DNA from: Propionibacteriaceae bacterium
Lineage (GTDB): Bacteria; Actinomycetota; Actinomycetes; Propionibacteriales; Propionibacteriaceae
Assembly (NCBI GenBank): GCA_031272825.1
Contig: JAISTE010000015.1
Coordinates: forward strand, 1-33,873
Length of the DNA stretch: 33,873 nucleotides
Reading direction: 5' to 3'
Part shown: in pieces, positions 10,559 to 17,677 of the stretch
How the letters are laid out: each line of letters starts with the position of its first letter
How positions within the stretch are numbered: the first letter of the stretch is position 1
Notes under the pieces: generated by a model
Seen by the model: only the letters and a program-made list of their open reading frames with translations
What the model was told of the DNA's origin: nothing
Databases searched by the model: none
Translations under genes and position numbers: made by a program

Positions 10559-10591
10559 ATCTTGTGATCGGCCTCTATTCTTCCACAAGAT
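10559..10591. promoter_or_regulatory. Inverted repeat ATCTTGTG-N17-CACAAGAT upstream of rne
   Basis: Two perfect 8-bp arms with 17-nt spacing, about 150-180 bp before the rne start codon. This may be a regulator site or a leader hairpin; RNase E mRNAs are often autoregulated through their leaders. Function is inferred only. Confidence 0.35.
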
Positions 10592-10702
10592 AACAATCTG
10601 GTCACAAAACCAAGCGTTTGCGCTTGTGAAAGCAGTGTGGCGACGGACGAACGCGTGTTTGCCGTCTGCCGTCAAAATCCCAACTTCCCTACCCCGTAAC
10701 AC

Positions 10703-10731
10703 TTGCCATCTGCCCTGCACGCGGGCAATAT
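10703..10731 (+). promoter_or_regulatory. Candidate promoter of the PL8 lyase
   Basis: TTGCCA and CAATAT boxes are separated by 17 nt, 59 nt before the chosen lyase ATG. An alternative -10 (TATATT) starts four bases further on (10730-10735). Weak to moderate support. Confidence 0.3.
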
Positions 10732-10737
10732 ATTTTC

Positions 10738-10757
10738 ACGAACCGGTTCAGGTTCGT
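10738..10757. promoter_or_regulatory. Candidate operator ACGAACC-N6-GGTTCGT before the PL8 lyase
   Basis: A perfect 7-bp inverted repeat placed where the transcription start of the lyase is expected. It suggests control by a dimeric repressor, perhaps substrate-linked. Which protein binds it cannot be told from this window. Confidence 0.4.
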
Positions 10758-10790
10758 CCCCCGGCTTCGGCCACAAATGCAGGAGAGACG

Positions 10791-13355
10791 ATGAAGTTCC
10801 CGAAACGCGCTGCCCTTGCCAGAACTGCGGCACTGGCCCTGGTGATGCTGGTGATGACGACGACATGTGCGCTGGCCGTCCCGCCGAGTGAAATACACTC
10901 CGATTCCACCGAGCTGCTGCACATCTCTAACCCCGATCTCCAGGGGGTCGCCCAGCGCTGGCTGGAGCGGGTGAACGGGGGAAGCGACGTCGATTGGAAG
11001 GATCCCGATTTCGATTCCTACCGCGACGCCGCCGACAAGCAGGGCAAGGATCTTTGGAAGGCGATGGACAAGTCTTCTAACCCGGCGCGCCTGTGGCCGA
11101 AGGAGCAGTCGGATTTCGCGGTGAAAGACCGAATCTCGCGCGATATGACCCACCAATTCCAGAACCTGCGGGCGCTCGCGTTGGCCTACCGGCTGCCCGG
11201 CGGCGAGCTTTCCGGGGAGACGGACGTGCGCGATGCCGTAATAAGGGGAATGGATTTCGTGCGCCGAGCCTACGAGTACGACGGGAAAACCACCCACAAG
11301 GGCCGGGAGACCAACGGCAACGATAACTGGTACGACTACATGATTTCGTCCCCGGCGGCCATCGAGGACACGCTGTTGCTGCTCGCCAACGAGCTGGAGC
11401 CCGAATATCTACGTTCTTGGGCCGACGCCATCATGGGTTACCTGAGCCTGACCGACGTGCGCGACGTCACCTACACCGAGGACGATCAAACCGGCTCGAA
11501 CCTGACCGACGTCCAGCTCACCCGGATCGGCGCGGCCTTGCTCGGCGACAGGCCGGACTGGATGGTGAAACCGGCCCAGGTCGTCGGCAAAACGATGGAA
11601 ACCGTTCCCAGGGGAGATGGGCTGTATGCCGACGGTTCGATGCTGTTCCATGACGGTCTGCCGTACACCGCTGGCTACGGCGAATCCTTGCTCGACGGCA
11701 TCGCCCGGCTGACCTCGCTGCTTTCCGGTACCCCGTGGCAGCTGCGCGCAGAAGACCGCCAGGCCGCCGTTTCCTGGATCAAGGAGGGTATCTTGCCGCT
11801 GCTGCAGTTCGGGCGTCTGCCAGCTGCGGTTTCGGGTCGGGCCATTTCCCGCCAGATCAAGGGAGGATACGAGGCTCAGGCGGCAGCCGACATGATGGCG
11901 CACATCTTGGAATTCGCCGGTTCGGAGGACATCTCGGCGGCCGACCGCGAGGTGCTGCTTTCCGCCGTGCGTGCCAATACCAAGACCGGCTTCGACTACA
12001 TCGGCAGGGCCCGCGACCTCAAGGCGATTTCGGATTACAGGGCACTGTTCGCCGCAGGCGGTACCGAGCAGGCATGGCGGGGAACCAAGTTCTACGCCGG
12101 GATGGAACGCGCGATCCAGGCCACGGACCGGGCCACGGCCGTCGCGGCGTTTCATTCGTGGCGGGTGCTGGCCTACGAATACCTGAACACCGAAAACCGC
12201 AAGGGCTGGAACACCTCGGACGCGGCCCTGTACGTCTATACCGACGACCCCAACCAGTTCGGCGAGGCCTGGTGGCCGACGGCCGATCCCACCCATATCC
12301 CCGGAACCACCGCCGACCGGGCCGAACCCGAGCCGGGCGCGGGGGCGAACGTCTCGGGAGGAAACTACTTCTCCGGCGGGGTCTCCGATGGCGAGGCGAC
12401 GGTGGCGGGCATGGCCGTCAACAAATCCGAGCAGGGCACGAGCGACGTCAAGGCCAACAAGTCCTACTTCTTCGCGCCCGACGGAACCATCGTCGCGCTG
12501 GGATCGGGGATTTCGGGGCACTCGCGCGCCGACGGAATCGACACAACCGTAGCCCAGCGCATCACCGACGGCACGCACGCGCTCACCGTCAACGGTGAGG
12601 CCGTGGAGGGCGAGCGCAGGTTCTCGCTGCCCGCGGGTTCCTGGATTCACCTGGAGGGGACGACTCCAGGCTCGGGCATGGGCTACTTCTTCCCGCTTGG
12701 CGGGGAGGTGACCGTCGCCAAGACGCAGAAACAGGGCTCCTACAAGGACATAAACCCTGGGGCCGTCGATCCTGAGCTGCCCGATTCGTACTCCTCGTGG
12801 TACTACGACGTGACGCTGAACCACGGCAAAACCCCAAAGAACGAGCGCTACGCGTACGTGGTGCTGCCCGGTTTCACGCTGGCCCAAACGCAGGAGTACG
12901 CGGCGAACAGCGATCTGCAGGTGCTGCGCAACGATAACGAGGCCAGCGCCGCGCGTTACGCCGGGCGGGTCTACGCGAACGTGTGGTCGAACCAAGGGGC
13001 GGCGGTCGCCGGGATTACCACCTCCTCGGAGGCGACCTTCATGCTGGTAGAGGGTTCTGCGCCGAAGCTGCACCTGGCATCGCCGCTGACCGACCACGCC
13101 CAGACGCTGATCGTCCAGGGATTTGCGCCGAACACGCAGATCACCGCGGGCGGAAGTACCTCGGCGGCCCCGGCAGATGGCCGCTACGTCTTGCAGCACG
13201 ACGGCGTGTGGTGGTCCTACCTGCCGGTGAAAGACTGGCCAGCGTTGGTGGTGTGGGTGGCCGCGGTGGTGGGTATCGCGATCGCAACGCTGGTGTTCCG
13301 GGCGCTGACCTCGAAGAAGTCAAAGAAGGCTAGGGCGGCCAAGCGTGCGGCGTAA
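10791..13355 (+). CDS. Polysaccharide lyase family 8 (hyaluronate/chondroitin lyase type), membrane-anchored
   Basis: An 854-aa PL8 lyase, expected to cleave uronate-containing polysaccharides such as hyaluronan by beta-elimination outside the cell. The start is the ATG at 10791 after AGGAGAGACG; the track's start 55 codons upstream has no such site. A signal peptide (to about residue 29, CALA) leads into the alpha-toroid domain: NDNWYDYMIS (catalytic Asn region), DGLYADGSMLFHDGLPYTAGYG (catalytic His/Tyr block) and SGRAISRQ (Arg). The beta-sandwich domains follow with GWNTSDAALYVYTDD and WWPTADPTHIPGTT. Unlike freely secreted PL8 enzymes, it ends in a hydrophobic helix (VVWVAAVVGIAIATLVF) and a Lys/Arg-rich tail, so it is probably held in the membrane. 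Exact substrate (hyaluronan, chondroitin or xanthan) cannot be decided. Confidence 0.9.
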   Translation: MKFPKRAALARTAALALVMLVMTTTCALAVPPSEIHSDSTELLHISNPDLQGVAQRWLERVNGGSDVDWKDPDFDSYRDAADKQGKDLWKAMDKSSNPARLWPKEQSDFAVKDRISRDMTHQFQNLRALALAYRLPGGELSGETDVRDAVIRGMDFVRRAYEYDGKTTHKGRETNGNDNWYDYMISSPAAIEDTLLLLANELEPEYLRSWADAIMGYLSLTDVRDVTYTEDDQTGSNLTDVQLTRIGAALLGDRPDWMVKPAQVVGKTMETVPRGDGLYADGSMLFHDGLPYTAGYGESLLDGIARLTSLLSGTPWQLRAEDRQAAVSWIKEGILPLLQFGRLPAAVSGRAISRQIKGGYEAQAAADMMAHILEFAGSEDISAADREVLLSAVRANTKTGFDYIGRARDLKAISDYRALFAAGGTEQAWRGTKFYAGMERAIQATDRATAVAAFHSWRVLAYEYLNTENRKGWNTSDAALYVYTDDPNQFGEAWWPTADPTHIPGTTADRAEPEPGAGANVSGGNYFSGGVSDGEATVAGMAVNKSEQGTSDVKANKSYFFAPDGTIVALGSGISGHSRADGIDTTVAQRITDGTHALTVNGEAVEGERRFSLPAGSWIHLEGTTPGSGMGYFFPLGGEVTVAKTQKQGSYKDINPGAVDPELPDSYSSWYYDVTLNHGKTPKNERYAYVVLPGFTLAQTQEYAANSDLQVLRNDNEASAARYAGRVYANVWSNQGAAVAGITTSSEATFMLVEGSAPKLHLASPLTDHAQTLIVQGFAPNTQITAGGSTSAAPADGRYVLQHDGVWWSYLPVKDWPALVVWVAAVVGIAIATLVFRALTSKKSKKARAAKRAA

Positions 13356-13372
13356 TTCCTTGTTAATCGCCG

Positions 13373-13401
13373 GAACGGAGCCGCTTTGGCGAACTCCGTT
13401 C
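13373..13401 (+). terminator. Terminator-like hairpin after the PL8 lyase
   Basis: GAACGGAG / CTCCGTTC stem with a GC-containing loop, 18 bp after the stop codon. Only a weak T-tract follows. A second small hairpin (TGGGCC-TTTC-GGCCCA) lies at 13471-13486. Confidence 0.5.
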
Positions 13402-13530
13402 TCGTGGTGCCCACGTTAGTAGCCGCTACCAACATTTCAACCTTTAGGCCCTGTGCAGTCCCTGTGAATATGGGCCTTTCGGCCCAGGATGCGGACGGTT
13501 CTCGCAGGTTGGGACGGGCTTGGCTCGCAG

Positions 13531-13556
13531 CGTCCCCGGGCTTGACCCGGGGCGCG
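13531..13556. repeat. Short palindromic repeat, family B
   Basis: CCCCGGGCTTGACCCGGGG core flanked by CGT and CGCG. Related palindromes occur at 21.63, 21.94 and 27.13 kb. It lies in the 265-bp gap between the lyase and the next hydrolase, which holds no gene. Confidence 0.55.
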
Positions 13557-13607
13557 CCAACGAACCCCGCACTGACAAACTGAATAACCCACGTCCGCCC
13601 GCGCGAG

Positions 13608-13613
13608 TAGCAT
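13608..13613 (+). promoter_or_regulatory. -10 box TAGCAT, leaderless start of the small hydrolase
   Basis: TAGCAT lies exactly 7 nt before the ATG at 13621, and no Shine-Dalgarno is present. This is the TANNNT spacing seen in actinobacterial leaderless genes. Confidence 0.45.
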
Positions 13614-13620
13614 CCAACAC

Positions 13621-14262
13621 ATGCTCTTCCACACCGACGACGGAACCGGCCCAGCAGTAGTGCTCGTGCACGGCAACGGCGAAGATCACACCATCTTCGA
13701 CAAGCTCATTCCCGTACTTTCCACGAATCACAGGGTTGTGGCCGTCGATCTGCGCGGGCACGGGCAGTCCCGCCCGCTGGACAAGGGCGAAGCGCTGCAC
13801 TACCAGGACATGGCCGACGACGTCCTCGAGCTGATGGACGAACTGAACTTGGAGCGTCCGGCACTGGTCGGGTTTTCCGACGGCGGGATCGTCGGGCTGC
13901 TCATCGCCTCCCAGCACCCTGATCGGCTGGGCAAACTGGTGGCAATGGGCGCGAACTCCAACCCCGACGGGATTTCGGGCAACGTGCGTCGGGGAATGAA
14001 GATCGCATGGTTCTTCACCCGCTCCCCCAAGCTGCGGCTCATGCTGGACGAACCGCACCTCAGCGCCGATGATCTGGCCAAGATAACCGTGCCCACGCTG
14101 CTGCTGGCCGGTTCCAAGGATCTGATCCGCGAAACCGACACCCGCTTCCTCGCCCGCTCAATCCCAAACGCACAGCTCAAGATCGTGGACGGCGAAGACC
14201 ACATGTCCTACGTAGTGCACTCCGAGAAGCTCTATCCGCTGATCGCTGGCTTCTTGGGGTGA
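13621..14262 (+). CDS. Small alpha/beta-fold hydrolase
   Basis: A 213-aa alpha/beta hydrolase. It has LVHGNGEDHTIFDKL (oxyanion loop), AVDLRGHGQS, the nucleophile elbow GFSDGG, an Asp in LAGSKDLIRE and the late His in VDGEDHMSY, so the Ser-Asp-His triad is complete. It is shorter than most family members because the cap region between strands 6 and 7 is very small. The substrate cannot be predicted; esterase or C-C hydrolase activity are both possible. It appears to be transcribed alone, and the ATG has no ribosome binding site. It is followed by two palindromic repeats. Confidence 0.88.
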   Translation: MLFHTDDGTGPAVVLVHGNGEDHTIFDKLIPVLSTNHRVVAVDLRGHGQSRPLDKGEALHYQDMADDVLELMDELNLERPALVGFSDGGIVGLLIASQHPDRLGKLVAMGANSNPDGISGNVRRGMKIAWFFTRSPKLRLMLDEPHLSADDLAKITVPTLLLAGSKDLIRETDTRFLARSIPNAQLKIVDGEDHMSYVVHSEKLYPLIAGFLG

Positions 14263-14278
14263 GACGTCTTCTCAACCC

Positions 14279-14360
14279 CGTCATCTAGCGCGCAGTCGCA
14301 GCCCGCAGCGGGACGTAGTCCCCACCCCGGTCTCAAAGAGCGAGGCGACGAATAGGATCT
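14279..14360. repeat. Dispersed palindromic repeat, copy 3
   Basis: CGTCATCTAGCGCGCAGTCG start and the internal GCAGCGGGAC...GTCCCC and GGCGACGAATAGGATC blocks shared with copies 8 and 9. Together with copy 4 it fills the roughly 300-bp convergent gap between the hydrolase and the alcohol dehydrogenase; no gene is present there. Confidence 0.7.
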
Positions 14361-14411
14361 TTGATGGACTTAGTACCAGCGTCTCCCCGTCATGTAATGC
14401 ACCTCTCTACC

Positions 14412-14505
14412 CGTCATCTAGCGAGCAGTCGCGGGGTCTCGGTGACACGCAGCCCACGAAAGACCCCGAGTACTATTCGTCGCTTCACTCGCGCGCTAGA
14501 TGACG
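14412..14505. repeat. Dispersed palindromic repeat, copy 4
   Basis: Ends are CGTCATCTAGCG(A) and CGCGCTAGATGACG in inverted orientation. The middle has an ACCCCGAG / CTCGGGGT-like palindrome and ACTATTCGTCGCTTC, as in copy 1. A further solo end (GCGCTAGATGACG) follows at 14518-14530. Confidence 0.7.
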
Positions 14506-14563
14506 GTGGAGTGGTTGCGCTAGATGACGACGAGAGTGACACCCAGCACCCGTCAGACCGAAC

Positions 14564-15610
14564 TCAAAGCGTCGAGATGTCAATCACGTACCGGAAGTGG
14601 ACTTTCCCGGCCACGACTTTGTCGTAGGCGTCGGTCACTTCGTCGGCGTTGATTAGCTCGATCTTCGCCCCGATGCCGTGCTCGGCACAGAAATCCAGCA
14701 TGTCCTGAGTGGCCTGGATGCCGCCGATATTGGAGCCGGAGATGGAGGCGTGCGCACCCGCGAGATGCCCGCCGAGGTGGAAGCTCTGCGCGCCGGGCGG
14801 CATCCCGATGAAGCACAGTACCCCGCCCATATCCAGCATCTTGACGTAGGCGTCGACGTCGAGGTCATCGCTCACGGTAGAAATGATGATGTCGAAGGTA
14901 TCGCGCAAGTTCTTGAAAGTCTCCGGATCTTCGGTGGCGTAATAGTGATCGGCGCCCAGCTCCAGGCCGTCGGCTTTCTTGCGCAGCGAACGCGAAAGCA
15001 CGGTGACCTCGGCGCCCATCGCGTGCGCGAGCTGAACTCCCATGTGTCCAAGCCCGCCGAGCCCGACGATGGCGACCTTCTTGCCCGGCCCGGCCCCATA
15101 GCGCACGAGCGGAGAATATGGGGTGATCCCGGCGCACAACAGCGGCGCGGCTTGGTCTAGCGGGATCGATTCGGGGATGTGCAGCGCGTAGCCCTCGCGT
15201 ACCACGATCTTTTCCGAGTATCCCCCGGCGGTAGGCAGGCCGTCGCGGCCGGTGTCGTTGTACGTCCAGATGGTGCGATCCTTGCAGGCGTTCTCTTCGC
15301 CGTTGCGGCAGTTCTTGCACACGCCGCACGAGTCGACAAAGCATCCAACCCCGGCGCGGTCGCCCACCTTGAACTTGGTGACGCCCTCGCCCACCGCCGA
15401 GACGATGCCCGCGATCTCGTGGCCGGGCGTGATGGGATAGTCGACTTTGCCCCACTCTCCCCTGGCCGTGTGGATGTCCGAGTGGCAGATGCCCGCGAAC
15501 TTGATATCGATGACGATCTCATCAGGCCCTGGGTCGCGGCGGGTGATCGTCGTGCGTTCGTACGGCGCTTTGGCCGAGCGCATCTCCAGCGCTTTCACTT
15601 CGTATGGCAT
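14564..15610 (-). CDS. Zinc-dependent NAD(P) alcohol dehydrogenase (YahK/CAD-like)
   Basis: A 348-aa medium-chain dehydrogenase that interconverts alcohols and aldehydes with NAD(P)H. Catalytic zinc ligands are Cys in GICHSD, His in GHEIAG and Cys in LLCAGITPYSPL. The structural zinc loop is CGVCKNCRNGEENAC. The Rossmann motif is VGLGGLGHMGVQ. The layout GICHSDIH plus TIWTYND resembles the cinnamyl-alcohol dehydrogenase/YahK group, which usually reduces a broad set of aldehydes with NADPH. The track ORF starts 30 codons earlier, but the ATG at 15610 has GGAG six bases before it and gives a normal N-terminus (MPYEVKALEM). It appears to be a single gene. Confidence 0.94.
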   Translation of the reverse strand: MPYEVKALEMRSAKAPYERTTITRRDPGPDEIVIDIKFAGICHSDIHTARGEWGKVDYPITPGHEIAGIVSAVGEGVTKFKVGDRAGVGCFVDSCGVCKNCRNGEENACKDRTIWTYNDTGRDGLPTAGGYSEKIVVREGYALHIPESIPLDQAAPLLCAGITPYSPLVRYGAGPGKKVAIVGLGGLGHMGVQLAHAMGAEVTVLSRSLRKKADGLELGADHYYATEDPETFKNLRDTFDIIISTVSDDLDVDAYVKMLDMGGVLCFIGMPPGAQSFHLGGHLAGAHASISGSNIGGIQATQDMLDFCAEHGIGAKIELINADEVTDAYDKVVAGKVHFRYVIDISTL

Positions 15611-15720
15611 GTGGTGCTCCTTCGTCCTTGGAGCCACTCTATCGCCGACGGGCGTGGGCACTAACTCTTGTCCCGCCCACGCCACCACAGCACCCGCCAA
15701 GTACGGTTACCCACTCCACC

Positions 15721-15803
15721 CGTCATCGCGCGCACTATCGAGGGATTCTTAGGTTCAAGAAGTGGTGGAGTTGAGAGATCCCGCGACTGCGCGCGGGATG
15801 ACG
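15721..15803. repeat. Dispersed palindromic repeat, copy 5
   Basis: Left end CGTCATCGCGCGCA at 15721; right arm 15777-15803 is the full 27-bp hairpin unit (GATCCCGCGACTGCGCGCGG then GATGACG). A purine-rich tail (AGGCAGGAGAGAGAGAT) follows. The 318-bp gap 15611-15928 holds this element and the terminator of the small peptide gene. Confidence 0.75.
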
Positions 15804-15890
15804 AGGCAGGAGAGAGAGATGGCGAGAGTTAGTGCCCGCACTTGCAAGCGCAGGGGCGGCCTCTTCCGGCTAGAAGACGCCCGACGCCCT

Positions 15891-15923
15891 CCAAAAGAAA
15901 AGGCCCGTCCGGTTGGACGGGCC
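15891..15923 (-). terminator. Strong intrinsic terminator of the 31-aa peptide gene
   Basis: Perfect 9-bp stem GGCCCGTCC / GGACGGGCC with a 4-nt loop (15902-15923). On the minus strand it is followed by TTTTCTTTTGG. It lies 5 bp after the stop codon of the small gene and strongly supports that this is a real transcription unit. Confidence 0.85.
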
Positions 15924-15928
15924 AAGTG

Positions 15929-16024
15929 CTAAATCCGCTCGCCTGCGTGGCGCGGCCGGGCGAAGAGTCCGGCTAGGTACATGACGATGAGGATGATTCC
16001 GATGGCTGCCTCGATGCTTGGCAT
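15929..16024 (-). CDS. 31-aa single-helix membrane peptide
   Basis: This gene is too short for the ORF track. The peptide has a short N-terminus (MPSIEA), one hydrophobic helix (AIGIILIVMYLAGLF) and a basic C-terminus rich in Arg and His (ARPRHAGERI), so it probably sits in the membrane with the C-terminus inside. Support for it being real: AAAGGGGGAACG with a GGGGGA ribosome binding site just before the ATG, a -35/-10 promoter about 31 bp upstream, and a textbook terminator immediately after the stop. It lies alone between the alcohol dehydrogenase and the amidase. I do not recognise the family. Small helices like this often regulate transporters or are toxins, but nothing here decides between these. 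Confidence 0.7.
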   Translation of the reverse strand: MPSIEAAIGIILIVMYLAGLFARPRHAGERI

Positions 16025-16054
16025 CGTTCCCCCTTTAGTGGTCGGTCGTGCTCT

Positions 16055-16083
16055 ACTCTATGCAACGCTTTCGGCCTCGACAA
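16055..16083 (-). promoter_or_regulatory. Promoter of the 31-aa peptide gene
   Basis: TTGTCG and TAGAGT boxes are separated by exactly 17 nt on the minus strand. The -35 TTGTCG is identical to that of the tRNA-Ala promoter in this window. Confidence 0.6.
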
Positions 16084-16285
16084 CGAACCCCCAGAATCTG
16101 CACAAAATTGCAAACGGCATTTTTGTCAAGGCGCCATTGTTGCAACTGGGTTACAAGTCTATTACGGGTTGCGCCGAACCAATCGGAGTGTCGGACGGAA
16201 GTCTGGGAGCCGATCCGGGGTAGGAATGAGATCTGGCTAACCGCATGACCAAGCCATATATGCATGTCGCCGCCCACCCTCATCT

Positions 16286-16312
16286 CGTCATCCCGCGCGC
16301 AGTCGCGGGATC
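16286..16312. repeat. Dispersed palindromic repeat, copy 6 (single hairpin unit)
   Basis: A solo 27-bp unit, CGTCATCCCGCGCGCAGTCG followed by CGGGATC. It lies in the 377-bp gap 16025-16401, which also holds the peptide promoter on its left and the amidase promoter on its right. Confidence 0.75.
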
Positions 16313-16389
16313 TCTCTTGTCCCGATTCACAATGACCGGGAAACACCTGCTTTACCCGGACGTCCAACGAAGGATTCGCCCACCGCGTT

Positions 16390-16395
16390 TAGAAT
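16390..16395 (+). promoter_or_regulatory. -10 box TAGAAT, leaderless start of the amidase
   Basis: TAGAAT is followed by six bases (CTTCAC) and then the ATG at 16402, with no Shine-Dalgarno. Transcription would begin at or next to the start codon. Confidence 0.5.
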
Positions 16396-16401
16396 CTTCA
16401 C

Positions 16402-17196
16402 ATGTTGCGCACGCTCAAGGTCGCCGTTCTTTCCCTCGCACTGGCGGCGGGGATGCTGGCCGCCGGCCCCACTAACGCGCTCGGCGATTCAAGTAGTGCG
16501 CGCGTCGCATCCCCTGCCCGAACTGCTGGGGCTGAAGCCAAGCCGCTTACCGGAAAGCTGATCGTCGTCGATCCGGGGCATAACGGCAAGTACTCGGCAA
16601 AGTTCGCGACCAAACAAGTGCCCGCCGGCAACGGCAAGAAGAAGAACTGTCAGGCATCCGGAACCGCCACCAACGACGGCTACGCCGAGCACGCGTTCAA
16701 CTGGGACACCGCCAAACGCCTCAAGGCCCAGCTCGAAGCCCAGGGCGCGAAGGTCGTCCTCACCCGCTCCAACGACAGGGGCTACGGGCCGTGCGTTGAC
16801 GAGCGGGCCAAGATCGTCAACCGCAACAAGGCCGACCTATTGATCTCTATCCACGCCGACGGTGCCAGCGCGAAAGCCCGCGGATTCCACATCATCGTCT
16901 CCACGACGATGGCAGGCGGGAACAAGCTGGAGAAGAAGTCGCTGGCCCTCGCCAAGGCCGTCAGGGCGCGCATGGCAAAGACGAAGATGCCCAAGTCGAA
17001 CTACATCGGCTCCGGCACTGCCCTGTCCAAGCGCTCCGACATCGCCGGATTGAATCTGCTCAAGCAAACCCCGGGAATCATGCTGGAGACGGGAAACATG
17101 CGCAACAAGACCGACGCCAAACTTCTGAAATCCAAGACCTTCCGGCAGTCCGTGGCGGTAGCCCTGCGCAAGGCCGCGGTGGACTACCTAGGCTAG
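16402..17196 (+). CDS. N-acetylmuramoyl-L-alanine amidase (Amidase_3), secreted
   Basis: A 264-aa zinc amidase that cuts the bond between MurNAc and L-Ala in peptidoglycan. A signal peptide covers about residues 1-27 (ALAAGMLAAGPTNALG). The catalytic domain starts near residue 50. Zinc ligands are His in VVDPGHNG, Glu in GYAEHAFN and His in LISIHADG; the catalytic Glu is in MLETGNMRN. No separate cell-wall-binding domain is present, as in the mycobacterial Rv3717-type amidases, which recycle wall fragments rather than lyse cells. It looks monocistronic, with an apparently leaderless start. tRNA-Ala follows about 100 bp later. Confidence 0.94.
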   Translation: MLRTLKVAVLSLALAAGMLAAGPTNALGDSSSARVASPARTAGAEAKPLTGKLIVVDPGHNGKYSAKFATKQVPAGNGKKKNCQASGTATNDGYAEHAFNWDTAKRLKAQLEAQGAKVVLTRSNDRGYGPCVDERAKIVNRNKADLLISIHADGASAKARGFHIIVSTTMAGGNKLEKKSLALAKAVRARMAKTKMPKSNYIGSGTALSKRSDIAGLNLLKQTPGIMLETGNMRNKTDAKLLKSKTFRQSVAVALRKAAVDYLG

Positions 17197-17246
17197 AGGA
17201 AGGGGCGGAACCTACGGCTCGGGGTGCGGCTCTCACTCCTCCCGAT

Positions 17247-17275
17247 TTGTCGAAGAAGGGCCTCCGTACTAATAT
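17247..17275 (+). promoter_or_regulatory. Promoter of tRNA-Ala
   Basis: TTGTCG and TAATAT separated by 17 nt, with the tRNA starting 18 nt after the -10 box. One of the best vegetative promoters in the window; it shows that TTGTC is a working -35 form here. Confidence 0.7.
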
Positions 17276-17292
17276 TTCACTTCGTTGTCCGA

Positions 17293-17365
17293 GGGGCATT
17301 GGCGCAGTTGGTAGCGCGCTTCCATGGCATGGAAGAGGTCACGGGTTCGAATCCCGTATGCTCCA
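17293..17365 (+). tRNA. tRNA-Ala (anticodon GGC)
   Basis: Full cloverleaf: acceptor GGGGCAT / ATGCTCC, D-arm GCGC/GCGC, anticodon stem CTTCC / GGAAG with loop ATGGCAT (anticodon GGC), and T-arm ACGGG-TTCGAAT-CCCGT. The discriminator is A, and CCA is not encoded (CAA follows). Confidence 0.97.
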
Positions 17366-17371
17366 CAAGCA

Positions 17372-17401
17372 CCGTCAACCCGAAGGGTTGGCGGCATTTT
17401 T
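17372..17401 (+). terminator. Intrinsic terminator after tRNA-Ala
   Basis: CCGTCAACCC-GAA-GGGTTGGCGG stem (one G-U pair), then CATTTTT. It starts 6 nt after the tRNA. The gap from here to the SDR gene (about 280 bp) holds only the cassette promoter and operator. Confidence 0.85.
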
Positions 17402-17576
17402 GGTTAACGAGCGATACCACGTCCTCCCACCTTCCAAGCAGCCCGGCCGAGGCACACGCCGCATCAATGCGGGCGAATATCTCCTCAATCACCCCTTCGA
17501 ACGCTTTGCCCGCGGATCCGTGGAGGACGCCAGGACAGGGGGGCGACGCGCGGATCTAGGCACGGCAGGGCGCGTT

Positions 17577-17605
17577 TTGTCCCGGCACACTAACTAACAT
17601 ATGAT
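17577..17605 (+). promoter_or_regulatory. Promoter of the SDR-oxidase cassette
   Basis: TTGTCC and TATGAT boxes separated by 17 nt. The expected start point is about base 17612, leaving a leader of about 65 nt. Confidence 0.6.
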
Positions 17606-17612
17606 GCCGTAG

Positions 17613-17627
17613 CGCACAAATAGTGCG
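17613..17627. promoter_or_regulatory. Candidate operator CGCAC-AAATA-GTGCG
   Basis: A perfect 5-bp inverted repeat lying exactly on the predicted transcription start of the SDR gene, the position of a repressor site. The HxlR protein encoded downstream is the nearest candidate ligand, though its own upstream palindrome differs in sequence. Confidence 0.45.
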
Positions 17628-17677
17628 TAATGGATATCGAGGCGCCGCGGGATCGCGCCGCCAGTGAGGAAAACAAC

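Larger units (their letters stand above)
10410..10790. other. 381-bp divergent intergenic region, rne / PL8 lyase
   Basis: There is no gene I can support here. The stretch carries the leader and promoter of rne on the left and the promoter and operator of the lyase on the right, plus a perfect 8-bp inverted repeat listed separately. Two track ORFs that cross it (10448-10720 minus, and the first 55 codons of 10626-13355) are not convincing. Confidence 0.6.

Noticed and set aside
11409-13199. 596-aa minus-strand ORF
   Set aside because: It is an antisense shadow of the PL8 lyase.
15819-15932. 37-aa plus-strand ORF with AGGAGAGAG before the ATG
   Set aside because: It starts in the purine tail of a repeat and runs through the terminator of the opposite small gene; composition is Arg-rich without a pattern.
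17277-17492. 71-aa minus ORF containing HTGFEPVTSS
   Set aside because: This is the translation of the antisense of tRNA-Ala, a common false protein in databases.
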